Shown here: positions 24,501 through 31,502 of the stretch, in pieces
How positions within the stretch are numbered: position 1 is the first letter of the stretch
How the letters are laid out: every line of letters begins with the position of its first letter
NCBI GenBank assembly: GCA_035527715.1
Contig: DATKZY010000089.1
Span: 1 to 53,579, forward strand
Reading direction: 5' to 3'
Length of the DNA stretch: 53,579 nt
DNA from: DSUN01 sp035527715
Lineage (GTDB): Bacteria; Planctomycetota; PUPC01; DSUN01
Notes under the pieces: model-generated
Databases searched by the model: none
Seen by the model: the letters and a program-made list of their open reading frames with translations, nothing else
What the model was told of the DNA's origin: nothing
Translations under genes and position numbers: made by a program

Positions 24501-24977
24501 CAATGGGGCGTTGACCTCGACGTGTTCGTTGCCGAGCCCGCCTCACCCCGCATCGGCTTCGGCGAGCTGGCCCACCAGAATGCCTCCGTGAATGCCGACC
24601 GGTTCAAGCGGCTTCACAACCGCCCCTTCGAGGAGAGGCAGAGCCTGTTCCGCATCCTCGGCAAGCCGGGCGACGGCTTCACGGTCGCCATCTATCCCCG
24701 CAAGCCCGACGAGCCGAAGCCGCAATTCGCCCGACTGGCGGGCGTGCCGGGCGTCAAGGTCACGATGCCGAACGAGACCCATTGGGTCATCGCGTCGCGG
24801 ACGCCGGTCACGTTCAGCGAAGGGCCGTTGAGCTTCAGTGGCACGGCGGCGGTTGTCAAGCAATTCGCCGACGGGCGTGCGAGCCTCACCCTCCTCGCCC
24901 CCGGCAAGCTCTCCCTCGGCGCCCTGACCCTCGAGAGCGACAAGCCGGCGACGCGCGAAGCGGCCGGCAACCGCTGA
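21516..24977 (+). CDS. Heparinase II/III-like secreted polysaccharide lyase candidate
   Basis: A protein of about 1153 aa. Signal-type N-terminus (WARVVVLLIVAAAGISRA), a beta-rich domain (residues 35-430) with LEIREFLGHTWTNELDSC, a helical toroid (about 450-760; HPRLFCKPGDLAALRKRAE, GTSNHMMWGWRMHDMG), and a C-terminal beta-sheet domain with the heparinase II/III signature FGHYHSDQGQLIFYAKG and LMMDFGS near 790-815. Such enzymes cleave uronic-acid polysaccharides by beta-elimination; the toroid would carry the catalytic Tyr/His, which I cannot assign with certainty. The open frame begins at 21441 inside a repeat (MVMLSDSEASLL), which is unlikely to be native; the ATG at 21516 is used. Neighbouring sulfatase and PQQ-like genes suit glycan breakdown. 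Confidence 0.75.
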   Translation: MTAYRAGKAPGWARVVVLLIVAAAGISRAAETRTLEIREFLGHTWTNELDSCRLEFKPGQCWPHGIRLFDEAGKALPVQLTDLKTHPDGSLASGTLWFLVDKLPARGKRSWTFEGGRKGDKPPRYRPDLALDLRKDFCEITTSKVGVRLLAGSQRLDPPLPADKAPVPLQAIRLRGGAWIGRGRWDTEPACTGYQALVVAEGPVFAEACVRVNFAGDKHYTATYRVVAGQEVVLVEEEFDLGDPKRFVLPDYDERYRLMWDWWAQTHGRSPSPNNLIFSLYDAKSFAPDTARWFGHHATIPERGKGGGADFAIDYTKSRLDITLNSWLQWGDDESVFYTAWNKANPTDALAVVAIRPSKWIHPDLLPHSPGFIKQHTQTNNIGVWVSPPPDLYLRSPVNRGKRAYLLAALDAKTDVGPDPTKPDRSAQLLVQYGHKPLDKIKDWVLGWQASGAHPRLFCKPGDLAALRKRAESQPEHFQHMKHRAVFRYLATGDDKEAVKAFEEAMTRLRDLVTRSLEGFGPHDGTSNHMMWGWRMHDMGAELDVALASPAITPDQRREAQAVLAYIQHAAWDPDHFPGRENGFAWGSANQGSTMMTGRALWAKLLADHPLAKQWAADGAKFAIYDLERYLHPASGVAMECPAYAATAVTANLTVLFALQDMADVSPVLSRLRALARWRLDTQPPPDPRFGLRTLPTLGDSPYHGDNIIGLLGMALLKSDPELAANCLWAFRQGGEQGAGFVDRLFLIDNSLPDTAPRVASRQFPGFGAVLRTGTLAPDETYLCYYHGSFSFGHYHSDQGQLIFYAKGAPLMMDFGSQYQPSIRQACFHNTISYNHREWPEPKKCPGRDTPGCFYTGKRWFGHDVEPFTCLEYAFDETSPDPSGSLGEIKEFAALPAADYARGEQPQRFFHTVPYRYEKPDCFAGFDFGKPTEVPPFLWSRQVILVKDADPKGTSYLLVHDDLSGNQRLEPAFNLWSLTKGVEPRGDQPFHTLSGQWGVDLDVFVAEPASPRIGFGELAHQNASVNADRFKRLHNRPFEERQSLFRILGKPGDGFTVAIYPRKPDEPKPQFARLAGVPGVKVTMPNETHWVIASRTPVTFSEGPLSFSGTAAVVKQFADGRASLTLLAPGKLSLGALTLESDKPATREAAGNR

Positions 24978-25009
24978 TGGCGCATGTTGAAGCGAGCCGA
25001 CTCGCAGGT

Positions 25010-25121
25010 TGTCATCGTGAGCCTGTCGAACGACCTTTCAGGGGCCTGCTGTCACAATGTCAGCACAGCCCATCGTTGTGTGAACCCCCTTGAAAGGTTC
25101 CTCGACAAGCTCGGAATGACA
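25010..25121. repeat. GACAAGCTC/AATGACA inverted repeat
   Basis: Left arm 25010-25041 (TGTCATCGTGAGCCTGTCGA...CTTTCAG) and right arm 25090-25121 (TTGAAAGGTTCCTCGACAAG...ATGACA) are inverted copies, about 25 of 32 matching, around a 48-nt centre. It occupies most of the 200-bp gap; no clear promoter is visible. Related to 16313-16350 and, more distantly, 21443-21521. Confidence 0.7.
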
Positions 25122-25178
25122 GGGTTTGTGAGGCGCGGCTCGCCGTGGAACGCAGGATGACGCAACGAGGAGATTGAG

Positions 25179-25565
25179 ATGCAGATCGAGCACTTGGGCC
25201 TGGACGTGCCCGACCCGGCCGCGATGGCCGACTGGTATGTGAAGCACCTCGGCATGCGGGTGGTGCTGGCGAAGGACGAGCCTGTGCCCGTCCGCTTCCT
25301 CGCCGACTCCGCGAACCACGTGATGATCGAGCTCTACAACAACCCGGCCGTGACGCCGCTCGACTTCCCCGCGATTGACCCGTTGGTTCTTCACCTGGCC
25401 TTCGCCTCGAAGGATGTGAAGGCGGATTACCAGCGGCTCCTGGCCGCCGGGGCGACGGTCGCCGCCGAGCCGAAGGTGTTGCCGACGGGCGACGAGATCG
25501 CCATCGCGCGCGACCCCTGGGGCTTCGCCGTGCAGCTCGTGCGGCGCCGCACGCCGATGATCTGA
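25179..25565 (+). CDS. VOC (glyoxalase-fold) protein
   Basis: A 128-aa vicinal-oxygen-chelate protein: MQIEHLGLDVPDPAAMADWY and LHLAFASKDVKADYQRLLAAG mark the two beta-alpha-beta-beta-beta halves. The likely metal ligands are H5 and E46 (VMIELYNN) in the first half, H69 (VLHLAF) and an acidic residue near the C-terminus that I cannot pin down. The family covers glyoxalases, ring-cleaving dioxygenases and resistance proteins; with no substrate clue the function stays open. GAGGAGATTGAG precedes the ATG. It is 9 bp before the GT-C/DUF3108 gene and probably cotranscribed with it. Confidence 0.85.
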   Translation: MQIEHLGLDVPDPAAMADWYVKHLGMRVVLAKDEPVPVRFLADSANHVMIELYNNPAVTPLDFPAIDPLVLHLAFASKDVKADYQRLLAAGATVAAEPKVLPTGDEIAIARDPWGFAVQLVRRRTPMI

Positions 25566-25574
25566 GGTGTTCCT

Positions 25575-27950
25575 GTGCGCCGAGTCGTGCCCATCGTCCT
25601 GATGTCTCTCGCGGCGGCGGTCATTCTGCTCGCTCACTTCGGCGCGGAGCCGCTCGATGAACGCGAGGCGCGGTGCGCCGTGGCCGCCCGCGGAATGCTG
25701 GCGACGGGGAGACTGCTGACGCCCGGCCTCGGCGGCGAGATGCTCTCGGGCGAGCCGCTCATCGGGTCCTGGCAATCCCTCCCGTTCGGGATTGCCCTGG
25801 GCATGACCGAGTTCACCGGAAGGGTCCCGTCGGTCTTCTGGGCGTTCGTCCTGCTCCTGGCCACCTACGGCTTCGCGCAGCGGTGGTTCGACGCGGGCAC
25901 AGCGGCGCTGTCGGCCGGCGTGTTGGCGACGACCTACGTGTTCGTCCGCGCGGGCTGGCGCGCCACGCCGGAGATGGCCCGGGCCGCACTGGTCATGCTT
26001 GGCCTGTGGTACTTCGCCCGACACAGGTCGGACCATAACCGCGCCTGGCTGTACGGCTTGGGGCTCATGGTGGGGTTCGGCGCAGGGCTGGCCGGGCCTT
26101 GGGTCGGGGTGGTGGCGCTGGTCGCCATCGCGGCGCTGTCGTTCGCCCGAAGGGACTTCGGCTGGGCGCGCCCGACGCAGGCGTTGCTGCTCGCGGTCCT
26201 GCTCTGCGTTGCGGCGTTTCTGGTCCTTCCCCTCGCGCGCTGCGCGGCCACTGGGTCGTGGGAGCCGTGGCGCCTGATGTGGTGGGAGAGCCTTGTCGAA
26301 GGGTGCCTCTATGTCCCGCTCTTCTTCGGCACGGTGCTCCTGGGCATCCTGTGGATGCCGTGGTTGGTGTTCCTCCCGATCTCCCTCATTGACGCGCTGG
26401 CAAGGCTCTTCCGAAAGAAGCCGCCGAAGACGGACGTGCTCGTTCTGGTCGCCCTCACCGTCGCCGTGGTTGCGTGGAGGTCGAGCGACCTGGTTCTCGC
26501 CGTATCGCTCACGAGCCTCGTCGTCGGCCACCTGCTGGCGCGGTGGGGCCGGGGTGAGACCGCGCGGTGGACCAGTCACGCGGTACGGGTGGGAGCCATC
26601 GCGATGGGCGTGGCGTTCATCGCTTTCATACTGATCCCCTTCGCTGAGGGGGTGTTGATCACCAGGGCGCCGAGGGACCTCGTCGTCGTCGGCCTCTGGG
26701 CCATCGGCGGGCTGGTGTTCGTCGCCAGCGCCACTTGGCGGCGCCCGTGGGCCATGGTGGCCGGCGTCGCGGCTGCATCCATCATCCCAGGTCTGCTGCC
26801 GTCTCACGGCCCGTGGCTGCGCGTGCGGGCGAGTGCACAGGCCGTGAAAGAACTCAACCGCCCGGTCGCGTTCCTGAACTGGGTGAACGCGCAGGCGGCC
26901 TTCTACCTGAGCGTGCCGTACGAGGTGCTCGGAAGCGAGGGGGCCGCAGAGGAGTGGGTGCGGCGGACGAGCGGCCTCGTGATCATCGCACCGGGGGTGC
27001 CTGTCGGGCCATTGTGGCGAGTCGTGGCCGATGCGGGCTGGTGGCGGGCCCTGGAGTGGAAGCCGAGCGAGAGAGCGGTCGCCCTCACCCGCGACCCCGG
27101 TTGGCTGGCGAGGCACCCGCTGCGGGGGATCAAGAGCGAGTCGCTCACCTACGTCTTCAGCGCCGAGAGCGGCATCCGCTTCAACCTGGGCACGGTGACG
27201 ATGCGGCTCGGCCGCGAGGAGACGAAGGACGGCCGCGAACTGGTCATCACCGCCGAATCGAAGGGCGGCGTGCCCGGCTACCCCATGGCGTCCACCATCA
27301 CCTCGCGGCTGCGCGACAGCGACCTTGCGCAGCTCGAGGCCGACGACTTGCGCACCAAGCCCTCCTTCAAGCACCGCCGCTTCACCTGGTTCCCCGAGGG
27401 CGTGGACTACCGCCGCCACGACCACTGCAAGGACAAGGCCTGCCGCAACCCGCTCCACATGGTCACGCGCCGCGACGGCTCGACGGTCCACTGCACCGAC
27501 AAGCGCTGCACGAACCCCGACCACCGCGTGTGGCGCCTGAAGGAGGCGTTCCGCGCGCCCGGCGCGCGCGACTCCTGGCACGTCATCGCGGCCTGCTACA
27601 TCGCCCGCGGCTTCGACCTGCGGCCCGGCGCCCCGCCCCAGGTCATCCGCGTCATCAACAATCAGTATATGTGGGACGTCGCTCTCCGCGGCGTGGAGGA
27701 GCGGACGATCGCGGTGCCCGCGGGGAAGTTCGAGTGCCTCCGGCTCGCCTTCGACGCGACGCCCGTGAACAAGGAGGCCAAGGAGTCGGCCGACGAGGCC
27801 GAAGGCCCCTTCGGGCTCACCGGCCACGTCGAGCTGTACGTGGACAAGGCGACGAAGCTCCTTGTCCTGCTCGATGGCCAGATCGAGCTGGGCGCCACGT
27901 TCAAGGTGCAGGTGATGCTGACGAAGCGCGAGGCCGAGGCACAACCGTAG
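25575..27950 (+). CDS. GT-C glycosyltransferase-like / DUF3108-like fusion
   Basis: A 791-aa protein in two parts. Residues 1 to about 420 have about ten membrane helices and an ArnT/PMT-like first loop, EPLDEREARCAVAARGML (the acidic DE motif), followed by ATGRLLTPGLGGE; this is a GT-C fold that uses polyprenyl-linked sugars. After a soluble segment, residues about 510-785 resemble DUF3108 (GIKSESLTYVFSAESG, MRLGREETKDGREL, TIAVPAGKFECLRLAFDA, HVELYVDKATKLLVLLDG). Within it are two motifs, HCKDKACRNPLH and HCTDKRCTNPDH (near 617-652), that look like paired zinc sites. GTG start at 25575. The transmembrane half lacks some expected ArnT motifs, so activity is uncertain. The joining of these two halves is unusual. 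Confidence 0.72.
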   Translation: MRRVVPIVLMSLAAAVILLAHFGAEPLDEREARCAVAARGMLATGRLLTPGLGGEMLSGEPLIGSWQSLPFGIALGMTEFTGRVPSVFWAFVLLLATYGFAQRWFDAGTAALSAGVLATTYVFVRAGWRATPEMARAALVMLGLWYFARHRSDHNRAWLYGLGLMVGFGAGLAGPWVGVVALVAIAALSFARRDFGWARPTQALLLAVLLCVAAFLVLPLARCAATGSWEPWRLMWWESLVEGCLYVPLFFGTVLLGILWMPWLVFLPISLIDALARLFRKKPPKTDVLVLVALTVAVVAWRSSDLVLAVSLTSLVVGHLLARWGRGETARWTSHAVRVGAIAMGVAFIAFILIPFAEGVLITRAPRDLVVVGLWAIGGLVFVASATWRRPWAMVAGVAAASIIPGLLPSHGPWLRVRASAQAVKELNRPVAFLNWVNAQAAFYLSVPYEVLGSEGAAEEWVRRTSGLVIIAPGVPVGPLWRVVADAGWWRALEWKPSERAVALTRDPGWLARHPLRGIKSESLTYVFSAESGIRFNLGTVTMRLGREETKDGRELVITAESKGGVPGYPMASTITSRLRDSDLAQLEADDLRTKPSFKHRRFTWFPEGVDYRRHDHCKDKACRNPLHMVTRRDGSTVHCTDKRCTNPDHRVWRLKEAFRAPGARDSWHVIAACYIARGFDLRPGAPPQVIRVINNQYMWDVALRGVEERTIAVPAGKFECLRLAFDATPVNKEAKESADEAEGPFGLTGHVELYVDKATKLLVLLDGQIELGATFKVQVMLTKREAEAQP

Positions 27951-27959
27951 CCGGCGCCC

Positions 27960-29672
27960 TCACTCCAGCTTGTGCACCCGCACATCATCGAACCAGGCCG
28001 CGTCGTCGGCCGTCGGCTGGTCGGCGACGCACAGGAGCACGACCAGGCGGCCGGCGGCCTCCGGCACCTCGACGACGCCGAGCATCTCGCCCCACCCGTC
28101 CTGCCCACCCGGTAGGGCATGCATACCTGCACGCGGTTCCTCGGAATGAATGAGCACGTCGAGGGCCTCGGCGGTCCACTTCCCGTCGGCGGCCTGCCAT
28201 CGGACGCGCAGCCAGGCCTCGCCCTTGCCCTGGAGGCGCCGGACCGCGCCCACGGCGTAGTGCTCGCCCGGCTTCACGGCGCAGCTCTGGAGGAAGCAGC
28301 CGTTGGCGACACCCGCTGCCTTCGCCGAGCCCTTGCCCGCCGCGCCGCTGTCGCGGTCCCAGGCGAACGTGCCCTTTGACTTGTCGTGCTGCCAGGCGCT
28401 CCAGCCCGCGGGCGGTCGGCCCTCCTTCCACTCGATTGCCGCGCCCTCGTAGGTGAGCGCTCTCTCCGAGGCGAAGTCGCCGTTGCGGGCCAGGTTGGCG
28501 AGCTTGCCTGCCTTCGCCAGCTCGGCCATCTGGGTGCGGGCGTAGTCGAGGGGGTCGCGGGCGAAGCGGAGGGCCTTGTCGCAGCCGGGCAATGCCTCGG
28601 GCCAGCTCTCCTCCTTCACCCGCTTGTTGGGCGTGGGCCACCAGCGGAACTGCTCGCCGTAGACCCACACGTATTCGTCGGCCACGCGGAGGGCGGTCGC
28701 GACGTTTGCCCGCAGGCGATCCACCCGCGAGCCGCCCAGGCCGTCTATGTGCCACGGCGAGGTGGGCGGGTTCCAGTAGGCGTCGAGGTAGATGCCGAAG
28801 CTCACCTGGACCTGGGCGCGGTGCTTCGCGCGGTTCTCGGGCGACACGAGTTCCTGGCAGGCGCCCTTGATGAGCAGGGCCGACTCGAGGTACTGCTCGA
28901 CGCGGTTGTAGCAGTAGGCCATCTCGCAGCCGTCCACCAGCGTCGCGGTGGGCGGCGCGGCGTCGAGCCAGCCGTCAATGAACGCGGGATAGAGGCCGTA
29001 GCCCTGGGCGGCCAGCACGCGGTTCGGGTTGGCGTGGCCTGCCGCAGTGGAGGCGACGATGTTCATGAAGTAGCAGAACAGGGTGATGTCGGGGAACTCG
29101 GCGGCGACGGCGGCCATCACCTGGCGGCCGCGCTCGCGTGCCTTGGCGGCGTACTGGTCGAAGGTGTGCCGGTCGCGCTCGGGCTGGGTGGCGTAGGCGA
29201 ACTGCGCGTGCGGCTGGGTGTAGGGCTCGGGGTCGAAGAGCAGGCCCTTCATCCCGCCCTGCCGGGCGACCCAGGCGGCGATGCGCCAGTGGTCCACGAT
29301 GGCGGCCCAGCCGGCGTCGTCGTACCAGTCCACGTTGCCGGGGTTTGCGCCCAGGACGACGAAGTTGTCGGTGAAGCGGGTGAACTTGCAGGCCCTGAGC
29401 TGGGCGACGCAGGGCTGAAACCACTCGCGCTGCCATTTCTCGTTGAGGAAGGCGGTGCGGAGGCTGCAGCGGCGCTTCGCGTCCGCCTGGCCCACGACGT
29501 TCACGACGACGCCGTCGAAGGGCCGCTTCTCCATCTCCGCGAGGTTCGCAAGCAGCCGCTCGGTGTCGGGCTGGTCCCAGCCGGTCTGGATGAGCTTCTT
29601 GGGGCGGCGGGCGTCGCCCGCGGCCGCCGCAGCGGCCAGGGCGGCAAGGACGATCAGCAGTTGGCGAAGCAT
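27960..29672 (-). CDS. Secreted glycoside-hydrolase-like protein with C-terminal jelly-roll
   Basis: A 570-aa protein: signal peptide (LLIVLAALAAAAAAGDA), then a TIM-barrel-like domain (about residues 25-400: KLIQTGWDQPDTERLLANLA, MKGLLFDPEPYTQPHAQFAY with a DPE that could be an acid residue, YVWVYGEQFRWWP near the end with another Glu). Last comes a beta-sandwich (about 410-570: NLARNGDFASE, WDRDSGAAGKGSAKAAG, DDAAWFDDVRVHKLE), the usual C-terminal carbohydrate-binding fold. The start at 29672 has AGGAGGC upstream and begins the signal peptide; the frame is open further upstream without support. It faces the TIGR04073-like cluster divergently. The substrate is unknown. Confidence 0.75.
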   Translation of the reverse strand: MLRQLLIVLAALAAAAAAGDARRPKKLIQTGWDQPDTERLLANLAEMEKRPFDGVVVNVVGQADAKRRCSLRTAFLNEKWQREWFQPCVAQLRACKFTRFTDNFVVLGANPGNVDWYDDAGWAAIVDHWRIAAWVARQGGMKGLLFDPEPYTQPHAQFAYATQPERDRHTFDQYAAKARERGRQVMAAVAAEFPDITLFCYFMNIVASTAAGHANPNRVLAAQGYGLYPAFIDGWLDAAPPTATLVDGCEMAYCYNRVEQYLESALLIKGACQELVSPENRAKHRAQVQVSFGIYLDAYWNPPTSPWHIDGLGGSRVDRLRANVATALRVADEYVWVYGEQFRWWPTPNKRVKEESWPEALPGCDKALRFARDPLDYARTQMAELAKAGKLANLARNGDFASERALTYEGAAIEWKEGRPPAGWSAWQHDKSKGTFAWDRDSGAAGKGSAKAAGVANGCFLQSCAVKPGEHYAVGAVRRLQGKGEAWLRVRWQAADGKWTAEALDVLIHSEEPRAGMHALPGGQDGWGEMLGVVEVPEAAGRLVVLLCVADQPTADDAAWFDDVRVHKLE

Positions 29673-29710
29673 CTCAGCGGGCCTCCTGTGCGGCAGTGCT
29701 CCCACGGGGA

Positions 29711-29740
29711 AGCATACAGGGATCGCCTGCTGAGTGTCAA
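29711..29740 (-). promoter_or_regulatory. Promoter of the secreted glycosidase-like gene
   Basis: On the minus strand, TTGACA (29740-29735), 18 nt, TATGCT (29716-29711). It is divergent from the TGGAAC-type promoter 15 bp away. Confidence 0.6.
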
Positions 29741-29755
29741 GGGGAGAGATTCCAG

Positions 29756-29783
29756 TGGAACGCGCGTGTGAGTTTGCTATAAT
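29756..29783 (+). promoter_or_regulatory. TGGAAC-N16-TATAAT promoter, copy 1
   Basis: TGGAAC (29756-29761), 16 nt, TATAAT (29778-29783), with AGTTTGC just before the -10 box (an extended TGn). An almost identical arrangement lies at 30437-30464. The leader of about 108 nt contains the hairpin 29824-29873. Confidence 0.65.
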
Positions 29784-29823
29784 GTCGGGGACCGAGCGGC
29801 GATTCGTCCCGGGTCCCAGGGGC

Positions 29824-29873
29824 CGCATCTTCGTTACGCACCTGGCGGCGAAGTGCCCGGTGAGGATGCGACC
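29824..29873. repeat. Decayed palindrome in a 5' leader
   Basis: CGCATCTTCGTTACGCACCT and the following GGCGGCGAAGTGCCCGGTGA resemble the arms and loop of the palindrome in the sulfatase gene (13823-13879). It ends about 25 nt before the ATG at 29898. Confidence 0.55.
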
Positions 29874-29897
29874 CCCGGCAGAGCAAGGAGAGCAACA

Positions 29898-30326
29898 ATG
29901 AGCGTGACGTCGCGGGTGCTTGTGGGGATGAGCGTCGTGGTGCTGCTCGGGTTGCCGATGGCTCGCGGGGAGGAGGCGACGATGCCTCCGCCGCCTGCCG
30001 CGCCGAGCCCGGCTCAACTCGACGAGCCGCGCCTCCCGGGCACGGGGCCGCTGTCGCGGCTGGGCCGGGGCCTGTCGAACATCTTGCTGTCTCCGCTGGA
30101 GATTCCGGCGACGATGCTGCGGGTGGGCGGCGAGTACAATGCCTTCTTCGGCATCTGGGCCGGGGCGCTCGAGGGCCTGGGCAATGGCCTGGTGCGCCTG
30201 TCGGCCGGCGCGCTCGAGGCCCTCACGTTCCCCATCCCGAGCGATGGCCTGCCGCTCTACAACAAGCGGCTTGGCGCGCGCGCTCTGCCGCCGTCGCGTC
30301 CGCCGGTCCACAGCACGCGGCCATGA
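29898..30326 (+). CDS. Secreted small protein, TIGR04073-like
   Basis: A 142-aa protein: signal peptide (VLVGMSVVVLLGLPMARGEE), a Pro-rich spacer, then LSRLGRGLSNILLSPLEIPA and GEYNAFFGIWAGALEGLGNG with LVRLSAGALEALTFPIPSD. The GRGxxNxxxxPLEIP pattern is that of TIGR04073, a family of small proteins associated with exosortase systems in PVC bacteria; the match is by eye. The start at 29898 (AGCAACAATG) is chosen since the 5' region holds the promoter and leader hairpin; the ribosome-binding site AAGGAGAG is at 29884-29891. No exosortase is in the window. Its role is unknown. Confidence 0.72.
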   Translation: MSVTSRVLVGMSVVVLLGLPMARGEEATMPPPPAAPSPAQLDEPRLPGTGPLSRLGRGLSNILLSPLEIPATMLRVGGEYNAFFGIWAGALEGLGNGLVRLSAGALEALTFPIPSDGLPLYNKRLGARALPPSRPPVHSTRP

Positions 30327-30436
30327 TGGGATGGGCAGTGGCGCCCTAACCTCTTGGCTGCCCAATATCTATGGCGCGCCCTGCTGCCCCGCGGGGGCCG
30401 GTGGGGGGCCATCTTGGGTTCGAGCGCGGATTTGAC

Positions 30437-30464
30437 TGGAACCTCGGCGTAAGTTTGGTATAAT
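30437..30464 (+). promoter_or_regulatory. TGGAAC-N16-TATAAT promoter, copy 2
   Basis: TGGAAC (30437-30442), 16 nt, TATAAT (30459-30464) with AGTTTGG before the -10 box, as at 29756-29783. TTGACT (30432-30437) lies 21 nt away and overlaps the first box. A GTG at 30472 falls at the expected transcription start, so the gene may be leaderless. Confidence 0.65.
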
Positions 30465-30471
30465 GCCTTGG

Positions 30472-31032
30472 GTGAGTGGCGAGCGCCTGACAGGTGCGCC
30501 TTGGCTGATGCGGCTGGCGACCGACTGGCGTGTCCAGCTTGCGCTCGCGGGTGCGGCTGTCGGCTTGGCGGTGGCCGTGGGGGTGGCGCTGGGTCGGCGT
30601 GTGCCGCCGAGCAGCAGCGGCCCCGGTGTGCCAGGCCCGATGCCTGAGGCGTTCCCGATCAGCGACTCGTGGCGTGCCGCCGCCGCGGGCAACGCTGAGG
30701 CGTACTTGAGCTGCTTCGCGCACGAGGCGCGCGCCGAGCGGGAGGGCCGGCTGGCGCGGCTCGGCGGCGAGGCGTTTCGCAACGAGCTCCGGGCGGCCGC
30801 TGAGGCGACGCTCGGCTTCGAGTGGGGACCCCCGCAGCCTGCGCCGGAGGGCGGCCTGCGGTTCCCCGTGACCGTGTTCCGCGAGGACGGCGCCGAGCTG
30901 CTCGACTACGTCGTCGTGGAGGCGGGGACCGGTTGGCGGATACGGCGGGTAGAGAGTCGCGGCCGGCGAGGCATGCTGCCGCCTGTGAGCGAGCGGCTTG
31001 GCCCGCCGACGGTTCAAGGAGGCCCGAAATGA
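30472..31032 (+). CDS. Membrane-anchored protein, unknown function
   Basis: A 186-aa protein with one transmembrane helix (LALAGAAVGLAVAVGVALG, about residues 22-42) and a soluble domain (about 60-170: SWRAAAAGNAEAYLSCFAHEAR, EATLGFEWGPPQPAPEGGLR, VTVFREDGAELLDYVVVEAG) with the look of an NTF2-like or SnoaL-like fold. The ATG at 30463 overlaps the TATAAT box, so it is not in the transcript; GTG at 30472 is taken. The stop overlaps the start of the next frame (ATGA at 31029-31032), so translation is coupled. Confidence 0.65.
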   Translation: MSGERLTGAPWLMRLATDWRVQLALAGAAVGLAVAVGVALGRRVPPSSSGPGVPGPMPEAFPISDSWRAAAAGNAEAYLSCFAHEARAEREGRLARLGGEAFRNELRAAAEATLGFEWGPPQPAPEGGLRFPVTVFREDGAELLDYVVVEAGTGWRIRRVESRGRRGMLPPVSERLGPPTVQGGPK

Positions 31033-31439
31033 GCAACAAGATGCGATGGCTGCTCCTGACGGCTGCGGTAGCGGCGATTGCCGTTGTCGGTCCCGCCTCC
31101 CGCGCGAGTGCGGCCGCGTGCACGGGGTGACCCGTCGCGGATAGCATGCTGGACCGTGGGTCCGGCTCCACCTACGGAGGCGGCAGGACGCCTCTCGAGG
31201 GAGTGACAGGCGGCATCTGGAAGGTTGTCACCGCGCCCTTCCAGCTCCCCATCGCGGTCCTCCAGACATCTGTCCAGAAGAACATCTTCTACGGCGCCAC
31301 GTTCGGCGTGCTCAAGGGGGTGGGCACCAGTGTGGCGCACGTCGTCGGCGGCACGGTGCAGGTCATCTCGAACGCGATCCCGGCGAACCCGCTGGAGCTG
31401 GTGACCCGGAAGCTGGCCTACATTCAGGCCGGCAAGTGA
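31029..31439 (+). pseudogene. TIGR04073-like secreted protein interrupted by TGA
   Basis: One continuous frame of 137 codons, broken only by TGA at 31128-31130. The first 33 codons are a clear signal peptide (MSNKMRWLLLTAAVAAIAVV, ASAAAC), overlapping the previous stop as ATGA. After the TGA the same frame continues five codons to an ATG (31146) and a mature-type domain (YGGGRTPLEGVTGGIWKVVT, QKNIFYGATFGVLKGVGTSV) like the protein at 29898. Seen: no frame shift, one stop. Inference: nonsense mutation, sequencing error, or recoding. TGA ends other genes here, so it is not a sense codon in general. Restart at 31146 would make a protein without export signal. Confidence 0.6.
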
Positions 31440-31502
31440 CGAGGGTCCGCTCGCGCCCGTGCGTCGGCAGAGGATCTCTTCCTGCTCTGAAGACCCCTAC
31501 CC

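Noticed and set aside
25038..27944. A 2.9-kb minus-strand open frame
   Set aside because: Antisense to the VOC and GT-C/DUF3108 genes; charged low-complexity product with no family.
31128..31165. Selenocysteine insertion signal
   Set aside because: The hairpin after TGA is short (5 bp) and without a recognisable conserved loop; kept only as an alternative in the finding.
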